The notes under the pieces: model-generated
What the model saw: the letters and a program-made list of their open reading frames with translations, nothing else
Databases searched by the model: none
Told to the model about the DNA's origin: nothing
Program-made: the position numbers and the translations under genes
In this document: positions 39,835-49,270 of the stretch, piece by piece
Numbering within the stretch: position 1 is the first letter of the stretch
Layout: the number at the start of each line of letters is the position of its first letter
Source of the DNA: Streptomyces albus subsp. albus
GTDB taxonomy: Bacteria > Actinomycetota > Actinomycetes > Streptomycetales > Streptomycetaceae
Length of the DNA: 64,000 nucleotides
Reading direction: 5' to 3'
Assembly (NCBI RefSeq): GCF_000719865.1
Contig: NZ_JOID01000017.1
Location: 62,001-126,000, forward strand

Positions 39835-42800
39835 CTAGGCCGCCAAGGTGGTGGGCTTGGCTGTCCGCTCCAGTTTGTTGAAGATGACCCTGAGGTCATC
39901 GAGCTCGTCACCCGTGAATAGGTCGTCCGGGCCACCGGGGGCAAGATCAGCGAATGAGTCCTCGTAGAGGTCGCCCAAGCCCAGGATTCCGCGCTTGGCC
40001 ACCGTATCGATGATCAGCGTCAGGAAGTCGAGCTGGCGGGAGTTGAGTTGCTTGCCCGTCACGAAGGTCTCGAATGCCTTCTGTGCCGCCTGCCGGTCCA
40101 GCCCGCACAGCCCACGTACAAACACACCCAGGCCGACGGAAGACCGCACCTCGTCCAAGTCTTCGGGCGAGGCGATGGCTTCTGCGAGGAAGATCTGCTC
40201 CAGGCCCGAGAGATCGAACTGAGTGATCTGTTCATTGAGACGCAGCTTGCGCACCACCGGCTGGTCCTCATGACGCAGGAGGTAGGCCCGGGCCTTCTGC
40301 TTGAAGCGCTGCTCGTCCGTGCCCTGGGGCATCCCCTGGATCTCGGCCTCGGTGATTTCGCCGAGGGTGTCGGCGAAGTCGGTGTAGACGACCTTCCGCT
40401 TGACCTTGGGATCGGTGAGACGGGCCAGTCGGCGCATACGGCGCCGCATGTCCTCCAGCAGCGGGAGTGTGACGCCGTCCCACCATTCATCGCCCGCCAC
40501 CGCTTCCAGCAGCTCGGCCTGTTCGCCGACCGCCGGGATGTTGGTCTTGGTGAGCAAGTTGGAAGCGATGTCCTGGATCTTCGCGCGCAGCTTGGCGAAC
40601 TCCTTGCTGCCTTCCAGCGCGGCGAGCTGGAGACCGTACGCCATCAGGTCGAACCGCTTGGCCTCCTCGCCCGTCTCCTCGTCGTCCGGGCGGAACTCGC
40701 TGGGCAGTCCGAGCAGGTGGTCACGGATCGCGGTGTCCGCGTCGTCGTCCACCCGGTGCCAGCTGCCGAAGTCACTGAAGACCTCGACCTCCCGGCGGTG
40801 CGGGCGGACCAAGAAGTTGTCCAGGTTCATGCCGGTGATGGTGTGGTGCAGCCGGTGAGCCAGCGACCAGCGGATCTCCGCCTCGGTGCCGATCGCGTCG
40901 GGGCCGGCGTCCCGTGCGGGATCGGGCTGGTGCCGCTTGTCCAGGACCCGGACGAGATCGAGCTGGCGCTGGAGGAGCTTTTCGGTGAGGGTGGCAGCCC
41001 TGCGCCCCTCTGACCTGTCGAGCTGGCTGTTGAAGAAGTCAATGTTGCCGCAGAAGTCGAAGACGTAGAAGTTCTTCTTGTTGTGGTCGAGGTTGTCGGG
41101 GTCGGGGCCGTACAGGGCGGGACGCAGTCGGGTGCCGCGGCCGATCATCTGCCAGAACTTGGTCTTGGAGAAGACCGGCTTGGCGAAGACCAGGTTCACC
41201 ACTTCGGGCACGTCGATGCCGGTGTCGAGCATGTCGACGGAGATGGCGATGTCCGGGGCGTTTGGCGGGTTCTTCGGGTTGGAGAAGTCGTCGATGAGGG
41301 ACTGGGCGTACGTTTCCTTGTACGTGATCACGCGCGCCGTGTGGCCGGCACCCTGCCGGTAGTTCTCGTTGTAGCGCTCCTCGATGTAGCGGGCGTGGTC
41401 GTTGTTCTTCGCGAAGATGATCGTCTTGCCGAGCCGATCGCCGCCCTCGACGCGGTGGCCGCGCGTCATCAGCGTCTCCAGCATCTTGTCCACCGTGTCC
41501 TCGTTAAAGAGGAACTTGTTCATCTCGTGCCGACCCACCGCGTCCGGGATGTCACCGTCCTCGGTCCACTCCTTGGCATCCCACTCGGCCTTCTCCTCCT
41601 CCGAGAGGTCGTCGTACCGAATGCCCTGCTCCATGAACTTCAGCGGCACCTTCACCGCCTTGGGGAGGACGAGGTAACCCTCGGCGGCGGCTTCATGGAG
41701 GTCGTAGGAGTCGGTCGGCACCCCGTCCTCCATGGCGAACAGCTTGTACGTGTTGTGGTCGATCTCGTCCTTGGGCGTGGCGGTCAGGCCGAGCAGCAGT
41801 GAGTCGAAGTAGCGGAACAGCTCGCCGTACTTGGCGTATACGGAGCGGTGAGCCTCGTCGATGATGATCAGGTCGAAGTAGCCGGGCCCGAAGCGGCGGC
41901 GGCCCGCGCCATCGGTGACGTTGATCTGCTTCATCATCGTCTGGTACGTGGAGAGGTAGACGCGGGCCGCGGCGGCCTTGTCGTCGAGGAGGCTGGCGGC
42001 GGGGGTGTTCGGCAGGTTCTCCTTGAACGCCTTCATCGCCTGGGTGACCAGCGCCTGCCGGTCTGCAAGAAACAGCACCTTCTGCGCCCAGCCCGCCTTC
42101 ATCAGCTGGTCCACGAGGGCCACGGTGGTGCGGGTCTTGCCGGTGCCGGTCGCCATGACGAGTAGCGCCTGACGGCCCCGGTCCCGCTCGAAGGTCTCGC
42201 CCACCCGCTTGATCGCCCGGAGTTGGTAGGGGCGGCCGGCGATCTTCTCGTTCACCGGCGTGGCCGTTAGGGAGAGGCGTCCGGCGCGCTGGCGAATGTG
42301 CCAGTGCAGCTCGTCCTTGGTGAAGAAGCCCTGCACCTGGCGGGGCGGGTAGCCAAGACCGTCGTCCCAGAGGTAGGTCTCGTACCCGTTGCTGTAGAAG
42401 ATCACCGGGCGGCGGTTGAACTGCTTCTCGAGGGCGTCGGCGTACAGCTTCGCCTGCTGCTGCCCGTCGCGAGCGTCCCGCTGGGTCCGTTTGGCCTCGA
42501 CGACGGCGAGGGGCTTGCCGTCGTCGCCCCAGAGCACGTAGTCGACGAACCCCTTGCCCGTCTTGGTGGGCATCCCGGTTGCTATCGGGTACTCGGTGTC
42601 CTTTCCCCGGGTGAGGAGGTCCCAGCCCGCTTCCTTGAGGAGCAGGTCGATGAAGGCGTCCCGGGTGGCCTGCTCGTCGTAGTCGTGGGTGTCCCGCACG
42701 GCCTGGTTGGCGGCCTTCGCGGCGGCGATCTGCGCTTTGAGCTCTTCGAGCTGCCGGGCGAGGTCCGCGTTCTGGGCCCGCTCGGCCGCGAGCTGCTCCG

Positions 42801-43431
42801 CCTGCTCCTTGAAGCGTGCCTCGTCCTCCGCCTCCTTGGCTTTGAGCTCGGCCTGCTTCAGCGCGCGGGCCTGTGGGGAGAGGGGGCGCGGTACGACGCC
42901 GGTGTCGAACTCCAGCCCGGCGGGCGGCAGCGCGGCGGCCTGGCGGGTGTAGGTACGGGCGAACCAGTAGAGGGAGTGGAACAGCTCCTTGACGCTGGCC
43001 TCGGCGACGGTCTTCGGAACCGGGGCGGCCTTGTGCACGGCGTTGTTGCCGTGCCGACGGATAAGGTCCATCTTGGCGTTGACCGTCGGCCCGACGAGCT
43101 GCCGGAAGCTCGGCTCGTGGAGCATCGCCGCGAGGTCTTTCTTGTAGGGCTCGCTGAGGCTGCTGTCCGTGTCGTACATCCAACGGGCCGTGATCTCGAT
43201 GGCGCGTCGGGCGTAGAAGCAGGCGGCACGGGGATCGTGGTGGATCAACCGCTCGGCATGGATCGCTTCGTCGTAGAGGTCGGGCCACTCGGCGCGCAGG
43301 AAGGCGAAGTTACCGCCCGCCGTATGGCCGATGCTGTCGGCTGCGGCACGGTCGCGGGCGTGTTTGTCGTGACTGGCCTGGCCCTGGCCATCGCTCTTCT
43401 GGCCGCTCTCACCGTTCTGCTCGCTACCCAT
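39835..43431 (-). CDS. hsdR: Type I restriction enzyme R subunit with N-terminal DUF4145-like domain
   Basis: A 1198-residue motor and nuclease subunit. Residues about 35-150 resemble DUF4145 (NFAFLRAEWPDLYDEA, then CFYARRAIEITARWMY). A coiled coil lies at about 190-245. The nuclease has Asp in FVDYVLW and ExK in VVEAKR. The helicase has Walker A MATGTGKTR, Walker B IIIDEAHRS, LTATP, and QMIGRGTRLRP. The C-terminal part resembles the EcoEI R subunit. It translocates DNA and cuts unmodified sites with HsdM and HsdS. Start ATG at 43431; a long upstream frame is not family-like. Confidence 0.92.
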   Translation of the reverse strand: MGSEQNGESGQKSDGQGQASHDKHARDRAAADSIGHTAGGNFAFLRAEWPDLYDEAIHAERLIHHDPRAACFYARRAIEITARWMYDTDSSLSEPYKKDLAAMLHEPSFRQLVGPTVNAKMDLIRRHGNNAVHKAAPVPKTVAEASVKELFHSLYWFARTYTRQAAALPPAGLEFDTGVVPRPLSPQARALKQAELKAKEAEDEARFKEQAEQLAAERAQNADLARQLEELKAQIAAAKAANQAVRDTHDYDEQATRDAFIDLLLKEAGWDLLTRGKDTEYPIATGMPTKTGKGFVDYVLWGDDGKPLAVVEAKRTQRDARDGQQQAKLYADALEKQFNRRPVIFYSNGYETYLWDDGLGYPPRQVQGFFTKDELHWHIRQRAGRLSLTATPVNEKIAGRPYQLRAIKRVGETFERDRGRQALLVMATGTGKTRTTVALVDQLMKAGWAQKVLFLADRQALVTQAMKAFKENLPNTPAASLLDDKAAAARVYLSTYQTMMKQINVTDGAGRRRFGPGYFDLIIIDEAHRSVYAKYGELFRYFDSLLLGLTATPKDEIDHNTYKLFAMEDGVPTDSYDLHEAAAEGYLVLPKAVKVPLKFMEQGIRYDDLSEEEKAEWDAKEWTEDGDIPDAVGRHEMNKFLFNEDTVDKMLETLMTRGHRVEGGDRLGKTIIFAKNNDHARYIEERYNENYRQGAGHTARVITYKETYAQSLIDDFSNPKNPPNAPDIAISVDMLDTGIDVPEVVNLVFAKPVFSKTKFWQMIGRGTRLRPALYGPDPDNLDHNKKNFYVFDFCGNIDFFNSQLDRSEGRRAATLTEKLLQRQLDLVRVLDKRHQPDPARDAGPDAIGTEAEIRWSLAHRLHHTITGMNLDNFLVRPHRREVEVFSDFGSWHRVDDDADTAIRDHLLGLPSEFRPDDEETGEEAKRFDLMAYGLQLAALEGSKEFAKLRAKIQDIASNLLTKTNIPAVGEQAELLEAVAGDEWWDGVTLPLLEDMRRRMRRLARLTDPKVKRKVVYTDFADTLGEITEAEIQGMPQGTDEQRFKQKARAYLLRHEDQPVVRKLRLNEQITQFDLSGLEQIFLAEAIASPEDLDEVRSSVGLGVFVRGLCGLDRQAAQKAFETFVTGKQLNSRQLDFLTLIIDTVAKRGILGLGDLYEDSFADLAPGGPDDLFTGDELDDLRVIFNKLERTAKPTTLAA

Positions 43432-43632
43432 GGCGGTGCGGTGTCCCTCTCCCCTGTGGCGGCCCTGTCGTACAGGTCCGGGGCTCGGCGTCCCAGCCCG
43501 CACGAGGCCGACGTATCGGTCCGTCTCCTACGGCAGAACCATCCGGAGGCCGGGCTCCCCTGCCCGGCCGCACGGGCGGCTGTGGTGCTGGTGGTGCGAT
43601 CGGTGTGATGCACCGCGAACGGCGAAAGCGGC

Positions 43633-44859
43633 TTACGCCGCGTCGCTTGGGGCTTCACTCTCCCAGAGAGTGCCGGAAAAGGCACGGCGCTGCAGGGAGG
43701 TGAAGAGTTCGTCGAGGGCTGCTAGGTGGATGCGGTGCGCTTGCTGATGTGCCTCCACCCTTTCGATCCGGGCACGGAACTCTCTCTGCTGCACGAGTGG
43801 CGGCATCGGGAGGGGAAAAGCGCCAAGTTGCGACTTGTTGATCGATGCGATGCCGGTCGTTTGCTTCGCGGTACGCAAGAAATAGTTCTTTCCATAATTC
43901 GACGAAATAACCCAGTTCAAGTAGACCGGGTCGACATCTTCACGATCCATCACTCGAACTCGGAACAGGTGATTTTGATGGATACACACCGGAAGCTCTC
44001 CACGCCACAGGGTTCCCCGTCCCAACTTGTCCGGGTCACCGCCCTCAGTCAGCAACAAGTCCTCCGACTGCAGCCTGAAACGTTCCAGTTCAGCCACCGA
44101 TACGGAAATCTCCTTGACTGTCGAAAGGTTAAGCTTTCGATCTTGCACATTGACGACTGCCAAGTATGGAACGTTTTGGAGCTCCCCAATCGGCTCCTTG
44201 CGCCCTTTGGTAATCCCTGATGCAATATTCGCGACGCTTGAAAGCGGAACCTTCTCAGCTACTTCAACAAGATTACCGAACATATTGAAGTAGATCGATC
44301 GCGCCAGGTCGTCGAGGAGGACGATGGCCTCCCGACGCTTGGCACGGACGGTATCCACCTGGTCGAGAACGGCGGCGATACGCTTTTGCTCCATGAAGGA
44401 TGGCAAGCGCAAGATCAATCCATCTAGATGCTCATTGCGAAGATTGTTGATATTCGCTCCGGCCGCCACATTGGCAACATGTCGCCGATATGAAGCAGTA
44501 CGGAAAAAGTGCCCAAAATAGCGCGCGTCAACTCTTTCACACGGGCGAAGCACCTTACAAAAGGCCCCGAATGCACCGGCGAAATCTTCGGCGGCCTGCG
44601 CCGCCTTCCCGACTGCGGACAAACTGCCGCTTGACGCTGCGATCAGAACGTCACCTTGGCGAATCAGTTGCCGTTCTGCCACCTTCGCGGAAGGAACATA
44701 GACCAGATCATCGAATGTAATCCCCGATTCTCCAATATTCCCTGCTCGGAGAATCGGGAGATACCCCGGGGTACTCTTCGAGGTGGCATCCGCCTTTCCG
44801 TATGTGACACCACGAATCTGCTCGCTAACGTCGCCGATACGGACCATGGACGCGCTCAC
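43633..44859 (-). CDS. hsdS: Type I restriction specificity subunit
   Basis: A 408-residue subunit with two target-recognition domains (about residues 1-150 and 205-360), each followed by a conserved helix (MEQKRIAAVLDQVDTVRAKR and QQREFRARIERVEAHQQ). Each domain reads one half of a bipartite DNA site; the site itself cannot be deduced. Base composition is visibly less GC-rich than the neighbours, typical of exchanged hsdS genes. Its GTG overlaps the hsdM stop (GTGA). Confidence 0.92.
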   Translation of the reverse strand: MSASMVRIGDVSEQIRGVTYGKADATSKSTPGYLPILRAGNIGESGITFDDLVYVPSAKVAERQLIRQGDVLIAASSGSLSAVGKAAQAAEDFAGAFGAFCKVLRPCERVDARYFGHFFRTASYRRHVANVAAGANINNLRNEHLDGLILRLPSFMEQKRIAAVLDQVDTVRAKRREAIVLLDDLARSIYFNMFGNLVEVAEKVPLSSVANIASGITKGRKEPIGELQNVPYLAVVNVQDRKLNLSTVKEISVSVAELERFRLQSEDLLLTEGGDPDKLGRGTLWRGELPVCIHQNHLFRVRVMDREDVDPVYLNWVISSNYGKNYFLRTAKQTTGIASINKSQLGAFPLPMPPLVQQREFRARIERVEAHQQAHRIHLAALDELFTSLQRRAFSGTLWESEAPSDAA

Positions 44860-46376
44860 GCCAGCATCCCCTTTAGCTCCGCCGTTCCTTTGGCGATCTC
44901 CTCGTTCAACTGATCTAGGTCCGCCAGGATTTCCTTCGGCGTCCGCGTCACGACTTCCTCATGGACGATCTCCTTGTAGCGGTTCAGGGAGAGGTCGTAG
45001 CCCTGGGCTGCGATGTCCGTCTTGGGTACGCAGAAGCTCTGCTCGGTCCTGGCCCGGTTCCTCTCCGTGCCGTCTCGTTCCTGCCAGCGGGCCAGGACGT
45101 CCGGGAGGTTGTTCTTCAGGAGCTCGTCCGGCGTCAGCGGGTCGCCCTGCGGGCAGACGCCCAGGCGCTCCTCCACAAGCAGCGGGTTGCGCTTGTCGTC
45201 CAGGCTCAGTCCGTCCGCCTGCACGTCGTAGAACCAGATGTGGTCCGTGCCGCCCGAGTCCGTCTTCGTGAAGAACAGGATCGCCGTCGAGACACCGGCG
45301 TACGGCTTGAAGACCCCGCTCGGGAGCTTGACCACCGCCTGGAGCTGCTGTTCCTCCACCAGGATGCGGCGCAGTTCCTTGTGCGCCTTGGTCGAACCGA
45401 ACAGCACACCGTCCGGGACGATGACGGCGGCCCGGCCACCGGGCTTCAGGAGCCGCAAGAACAGAGCCAGGAACAGCAGTTCCGTCTTCTTCGTCTTGAC
45501 GATGCGCTGGAGGTCCACCGCCGTGGACTCATAGTCCAGGCTCCCCGCGAAGGGCGGATTCGCCAGGATCAGGGAGTAGCGCTCGGCCTCGCCGGCCGCG
45601 TTCTCCGCGAGCGAGTCACGGTAACGGATGTCCGGGTTCTCGATGCCGTGCAGAAGCATGTTCATCGAGCCGATGCGGAGCATCGTGGAGTCGAAGTCGA
45701 AGCCGTGGAACATCGACTCGTTGAAGTGCTTGCGCTGCTCCCCTCCGAGCAGCGCTTCGCGGTGCACCCGCCGCACGTACGACGCCGCCTGCACCAGGAA
45801 GCCCGCCGTGCCGCACGCCGGGTCGCAGATCTCGTCACGCGGCCCCGGCTGGGTCATCTCGACCATCAGGTCGATGATGTGGCGCGGCGTGCGGAACTGT
45901 CCGTTCTGGCCTGATGTGGCGATCTTCGCGAGCAGGTACTCGTAGATGTCGCCCTTGGTGTCGCTGCTGTCCATGGAGATGTCGTCGAGCAGATCGACGA
46001 CCTTCGCCAGAAGGTTGGGCCCCGGGATCGTGAACCGGGCGTCCTTCATATGGTGGGAGTACGTCGATTCTTCCCCGCCCATGCGACGCAGGTACGGGAA
46101 GACGCCGTCGGCGACGAGCCCGTACATGATCTCGGGGTCCTTGACCTTGAAGTTCTGCCAGCGCAGATCCTGCTGGTCGTCCGAGAAGAATGGGTCCGGG
46201 TCGGGCTTGCCCGTTGCCGTCGCCTTGCGGTCCTTGCGGGTCTGGATCTCGTCCAGCCGCTTGATGAAGAGCAGGTACGTGATCTGCTCCATCACCTCCA
46301 GCGGATTCGAGATGCCACCCGACCAGAACGCGTCCCAGACGCGCCCCACCTTGCTCTTCAGCTCGCCCGTAATCAC
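44856..46376 (-). CDS. hsdM: Type I restriction methyltransferase subunit
   Basis: A 506-residue N6-adenine methyltransferase. The N-terminal helical domain (VWDAFWSGGISNPLEVMEQI) precedes the SAM loop DPACGTAGFL and the catalytic ANPPFAG motif. It modifies host sites and forms the core of the complex. GTG at 46376 is chosen with AGGA ahead; the frame stays open far upstream without similarity. First gene of hsdM-hsdS-hsdR, divergent from the DUF3800 gene. Confidence 0.94.
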   Translation of the reverse strand: MITGELKSKVGRVWDAFWSGGISNPLEVMEQITYLLFIKRLDEIQTRKDRKATATGKPDPDPFFSDDQQDLRWQNFKVKDPEIMYGLVADGVFPYLRRMGGEESTYSHHMKDARFTIPGPNLLAKVVDLLDDISMDSSDTKGDIYEYLLAKIATSGQNGQFRTPRHIIDLMVEMTQPGPRDEICDPACGTAGFLVQAASYVRRVHREALLGGEQRKHFNESMFHGFDFDSTMLRIGSMNMLLHGIENPDIRYRDSLAENAAGEAERYSLILANPPFAGSLDYESTAVDLQRIVKTKKTELLFLALFLRLLKPGGRAAVIVPDGVLFGSTKAHKELRRILVEEQQLQAVVKLPSGVFKPYAGVSTAILFFTKTDSGGTDHIWFYDVQADGLSLDDKRNPLLVEERLGVCPQGDPLTPDELLKNNLPDVLARWQERDGTERNRARTEQSFCVPKTDIAAQGYDLSLNRYKEIVHEEVVTRTPKEILADLDQLNEEIAKGTAELKGMLA

Positions 46377-46591
46377 ACAGAGGATCCTACGGCCCCCGAA
46401 CCTCGCGCCATCCAGACTTGACAGGTTCGAGACCCCACCGCCTGGCGCCTCAGACGTCGGACTCCGCGCACACCATCTTGCTCGGCCCAGCAACCCCCAG
46501 CCTCGCCGTCGCGCCAGGCTCCCTGGGCGGCGTTTCTCGGCCTCGCCCGTCAAGGTTGGCCGAAACTGATACCACGCAACGTGTCCTCGAC

Positions 46592-46621
46592 TTGACCGAC
46601 CGTAGCCGTTGTCGGCAGGAT
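46592..46621 (+). promoter_or_regulatory. Putative promoter of the DUF3800 gene
   Basis: TTGACC (46592-46597) and CAGGAT (46616-46621) are separated by 18 bases, a reasonable vegetative promoter for Streptomyces, about 94 bases upstream of the start. The remaining parts of the hsdM/DUF3800 gap hold no gene. Confidence 0.4.
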
Positions 46622-46643
46622 CGGGCTCAGCAAGCAAAAAACC

Positions 46644-46703
46644 GCGCATATGGCTGCGCAGACCCTGTGGCCGTCCCTTCGGGGGCGGCCACAGACGTGT
46701 TTT
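46644..46703 (+). terminator. Tandem hairpins with U run just ahead of the DUF3800 gene
   Basis: A small GCGCA/TGCGC hairpin (46644-46659) is followed by a strong one: CTGTGGCCG (46665-46673) pairs with its complement (46686-46694), closed by a C-TTCG-G tetraloop, then GTGTTTT. An A6 run precedes both, so the minus strand could terminate here too. The U run ends 11 bases before the DUF3800 start, so transcription from the putative upstream promoter would have to pass a terminator. Confidence 0.7.
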
Positions 46704-46714
46704 CGGGAGGTTCG

Positions 46715-47653
46715 GTGCATCTGTGCTACATCGACGAGGCGGGCAACGGGCAGACACTCACCCCTATGAGGCCTGACGCTCCGCCGGTCCTCGTCGTCGG
46801 CGGATTCACCGTGCCACGAGCCCAGGTAAGGTCCCTCACCTGGGCCTTTCTCGACATCAAGAAGCACTACCGGCCGCAGCTGCGGAACGCGGACCAGCTC
46901 TCAGAGGTGATCCAGCACGAGATCAAGGGCTCGGACGTCCGCAAGAACCTCCGTGCGGGCAACCACAGTTGGCGACGCGCGGCCATGGAGCTGGTGGCTT
47001 CGCTGCTCGACATACTGGAATCCCACGAAGCCCGCATCCTCGCCCGCGTGTGGATCAAAGAGGAAGGGCTGGCATTCGACGAGTCCGGGGTGTATCCGGC
47101 CTCCGTCGCCGCGCTGAACGAGACCTTCCAGGCGCAGCTCGCCCATGAGCACTCGCGCGGCATGATGGTCCTCGACAGCCGCACGAAGGTGAAGAACGCT
47201 CCCAACGTGCACTGCGTGACCACCCGCAAGTACCGCACGGGTGGTGACAGCCTCCGCGGGGTCATCGAGTCGCCGGTCTTCGGCCACAGCGACACCCACA
47301 CGCTCCTCCAGCTCGCCGATCTCGTGGTGTCCTCCCTACTGTTCCCCATCGCGTGCCACGCCTACCTGGCCGACGTGACGTGGAACGTGCACTGCGACGA
47401 CGCTTACCGGCCATTGCGGGAGCAGTTCGGGCGGCAGCTGAAGAAGCTGCAGTTCCGGTACCAGGACCCCGTGGGGAAGTGGCGCGGCGGGATCGTCGTG
47501 TCCGACCGCCGGACGCAGGAGCCGTCCAGCCTGATGTTCGGACCCAAGAAGACGGTCACTATGCCGGCTACTGCAATCCCGGGGCAGCTGGGAGCTCCGT
47601 CCCCCGAGCGGCGCGAGGCCGAGCCGGACGGCGGTTTGCCGCTTCTCCCGTAA
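46715..47653 (+). CDS. DUF3800 domain protein
   Basis: A 312-residue protein. It opens with HLCYIDEAGN, the acidic first strand of DUF3800 proteins, thought to have an RNase H-like fold. HSDTHTLLQLADLVVSSLL near residue 190 matches the second conserved Asp region. Such proteins are common near defence genes and may be nucleases; activity is not proven. GTG at 46715 lies 4 bases after GGGAGG. The C-terminal 85 bases overlap the convergent ATPase gene. It is divergent from hsdM and may belong to the same defence island. Confidence 0.75.
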   Translation: MHLCYIDEAGNGQTLTPMRPDAPPVLVVGGFTVPRAQVRSLTWAFLDIKKHYRPQLRNADQLSEVIQHEIKGSDVRKNLRAGNHSWRRAAMELVASLLDILESHEARILARVWIKEEGLAFDESGVYPASVAALNETFQAQLAHEHSRGMMVLDSRTKVKNAPNVHCVTTRKYRTGGDSLRGVIESPVFGHSDTHTLLQLADLVVSSLLFPIACHAYLADVTWNVHCDDAYRPLREQFGRQLKKLQFRYQDPVGKWRGGIVVSDRRTQEPSSLMFGPKKTVTMPATAIPGQLGAPSPERREAEPDGGLPLLP

Positions 47654-48152
47654 CGGGACGACCCCCGATACGGGCGACACACTGGCAGCCTGCCCCGCCC
47701 GGCCTCCCGAACTCCTCCCTGCCGCCCGTTCCGCCGGGTTCAGCCGCCCGGCTGAACGAGAGTCCCGCGATTACGGAGGTTCCGCGTGTGGGGCGGGGGC
47801 GGACGGTCCAGGCTGTGGCGAGGCTGTCGACGAGGAGGAGGCCCCGGCCACTCTCGGAGTTCGCGTCCGGGTGGGTCAGTGTTGGCTTGCCCGTTCCCGG
47901 GTCGGAGACGGCGAGCCAGTAGTGACCGTCGGCCGGCCACAGGACGAGTTCGATCAGCTCCTCTTCCTCCCGGCAGGCGCCGTGGCGGATGGCGTTGGTG
48001 ACCAGCTCGGAGGTCAACAGGCCGAGGTCGTCGCCGAGGTGGGGCCGAAGGGCCTGCGGCAGCGATGCGGCGACGGCGTGCCGGGCGTGCTGTACGGAGG
48101 TGGGGTGGGCCGGGAAGCGCCAGTGAGCGGGTACGAGGGGGATCTCGGGCAT
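47568..48152 (-). CDS. RsbW-like ATP-binding regulatory protein
   Basis: A 194-residue protein with a GHKL ATPase domain of the anti-sigma/serine-kinase type (residues about 10-125): the N box is ELVTNAIRHG, and VSDPGTG and SGRGLLLVDSLA form the nucleotide lid. The C-terminal 65 residues are Pro/Arg/Gly-rich and overlap the DUF3800 gene end. It is divergent from an XRE regulator and DUF397-type gene, forming the abaA/whiJ-like trio widespread in Streptomyces and linked to development. A broken second copy lies at 53210-53427. Confidence 0.82.
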   Translation of the reverse strand: MPEIPLVPAHWRFPAHPTSVQHARHAVAASLPQALRPHLGDDLGLLTSELVTNAIRHGACREEEELIELVLWPADGHYWLAVSDPGTGKPTLTHPDANSESGRGLLLVDSLATAWTVRPRPTRGTSVIAGLSFSRAAEPGGTGGREEFGRPGGAGCQCVARIGGRPVTGEAANRRPARPRAARGTELPAAPGLQ

Positions 48153-48310
48153 GGCGAACTCCAGTGCTCTGTCACGGGTTTGGGGTCGCCGGTGGCCTAC
48201 CGCCCTGGTCGCGGGCACACCCGCCCCAGGGCAGGCGGGCATGCTCGCGCGGTGCGCTTCCGGCGTTGCGGTGTGTAACTTGCGCGTGACCCGACGCTAG
48301 CGACCTCTTG

Positions 48311-48345
48311 TGGCACGACGCCACCAATTCTTTGGCAAATTGCCA
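48311..48345. promoter_or_regulatory. Two TGGC-N5-GCCA dyads 22 bases apart
   Basis: TGGC-N5-GCCA occurs at 48311-48323 and again at 48333-48345, two helical turns apart, in the divergent control region of the ATPase and XRE genes. The second extends to TGGCAA-A-TTGCCA. Both are probably operators of the XRE protein. Confidence 0.6.
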
Positions 48346-48409
48346 CGATCGAGTTTGGAGCAAGGGTGAGAAGCGCGGCAGACTGACGGAGCCGGGCAGA
48401 GAGGACAGC

Positions 48410-49261
48410 ATGTCGATGCGAAGCGCACCCACGGAACGCCAACAGCGACTTGGCGCTGAGCTGCGCAAACTCCGCGTCGCGGCTGGTGCGAGCACTCAGT
48501 ACGCGGCTGGTCTGCTGGGCCTGGACCGCGCGAAGATCTCCAACATGGAAGCGGGCACCCGGATCACGAGCCCGGAGCGAGTGCGGACGCTGGCCAGCAA
48601 CTACGACTGTTCCGACCAGAGTTACGTCGACGCCTTGGCGGCCATGGCCGGCGAAACGGAACCGGGCTGGTGGGAGCAGTACCGCGGCACCTTGCCCTCC
48701 GGACTGCTCGACATCGCCGAGCTCGAGTGGCACGCCAAGCGCCTCCTTACCGGGCAGATCGTCCATCTGCCCGGCCTCCTCCAGACCGAGGAGTACGCCC
48801 GTGCGGTGTTCAACTCCGGGCTGCCGCAAATGTCCCGCCTTGAAGTTGAGTTGCGCGTGAAGCATCGGATGGACCGGCAGCAGGTTCTGGATGCGCCGAT
48901 CTCGCTGCCGTACATCGGGTACATCCACGAGGCGGCGCTTCGCATGCGGTTCGGTGGGCGCGAGGTCACCCGAACCCAACTCGATCATCTACAGGCCATG
49001 TCAGAGCGCGACAACATCACTCTGCGGATCATCCCCGCCGACTGTGACGGTTTTCCCGGAGCGGGGCACGCCCTCCTGTACGCCGAAGGCCCCGTGCCGC
49101 AGCTCGACACGGTGCAGTTGGACTCCACGCACGGCCGCGAGTTTCTCCACGCCGACGCGCAACTCGCCAAGTTCCGCGCCCACCTCGACTGGATGGACGC
49201 GCACTCTCTGAACCCCGAAAATTCCCGGGAGCTCATCCACACTGTCGCCCGCGAACTCTGA
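48410..49261 (+). CDS. XRE regulator with DUF5753 domain
   Basis: A 283-residue protein. The helix-turn-helix is at about residues 12-70 (LGAELRKLRVAAGAS, then KISNMEAGTR). The DUF5753 domain follows from about 100 (WHAKRLLTGQIVHLPGLLQTEEYARAVF) and probably senses a ligand or partner. Proteins of this class pair with a small DUF397 protein encoded just downstream, as here with a 9-base gap. ATG at 48410 is preceded by GAGAGGAC. Related pairs in Streptomyces affect antibiotic production and sporulation; the role here is inferred. Confidence 0.9.
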   Translation: MSMRSAPTERQQRLGAELRKLRVAAGASTQYAAGLLGLDRAKISNMEAGTRITSPERVRTLASNYDCSDQSYVDALAAMAGETEPGWWEQYRGTLPSGLLDIAELEWHAKRLLTGQIVHLPGLLQTEEYARAVFNSGLPQMSRLEVELRVKHRMDRQQVLDAPISLPYIGYIHEAALRMRFGGREVTRTQLDHLQAMSERDNITLRIIPADCDGFPGAGHALLYAEGPVPQLDTVQLDSTHGREFLHADAQLAKFRAHLDWMDAHSLNPENSRELIHTVAREL

Positions 49262-49270
49262 GGAGCCCTC

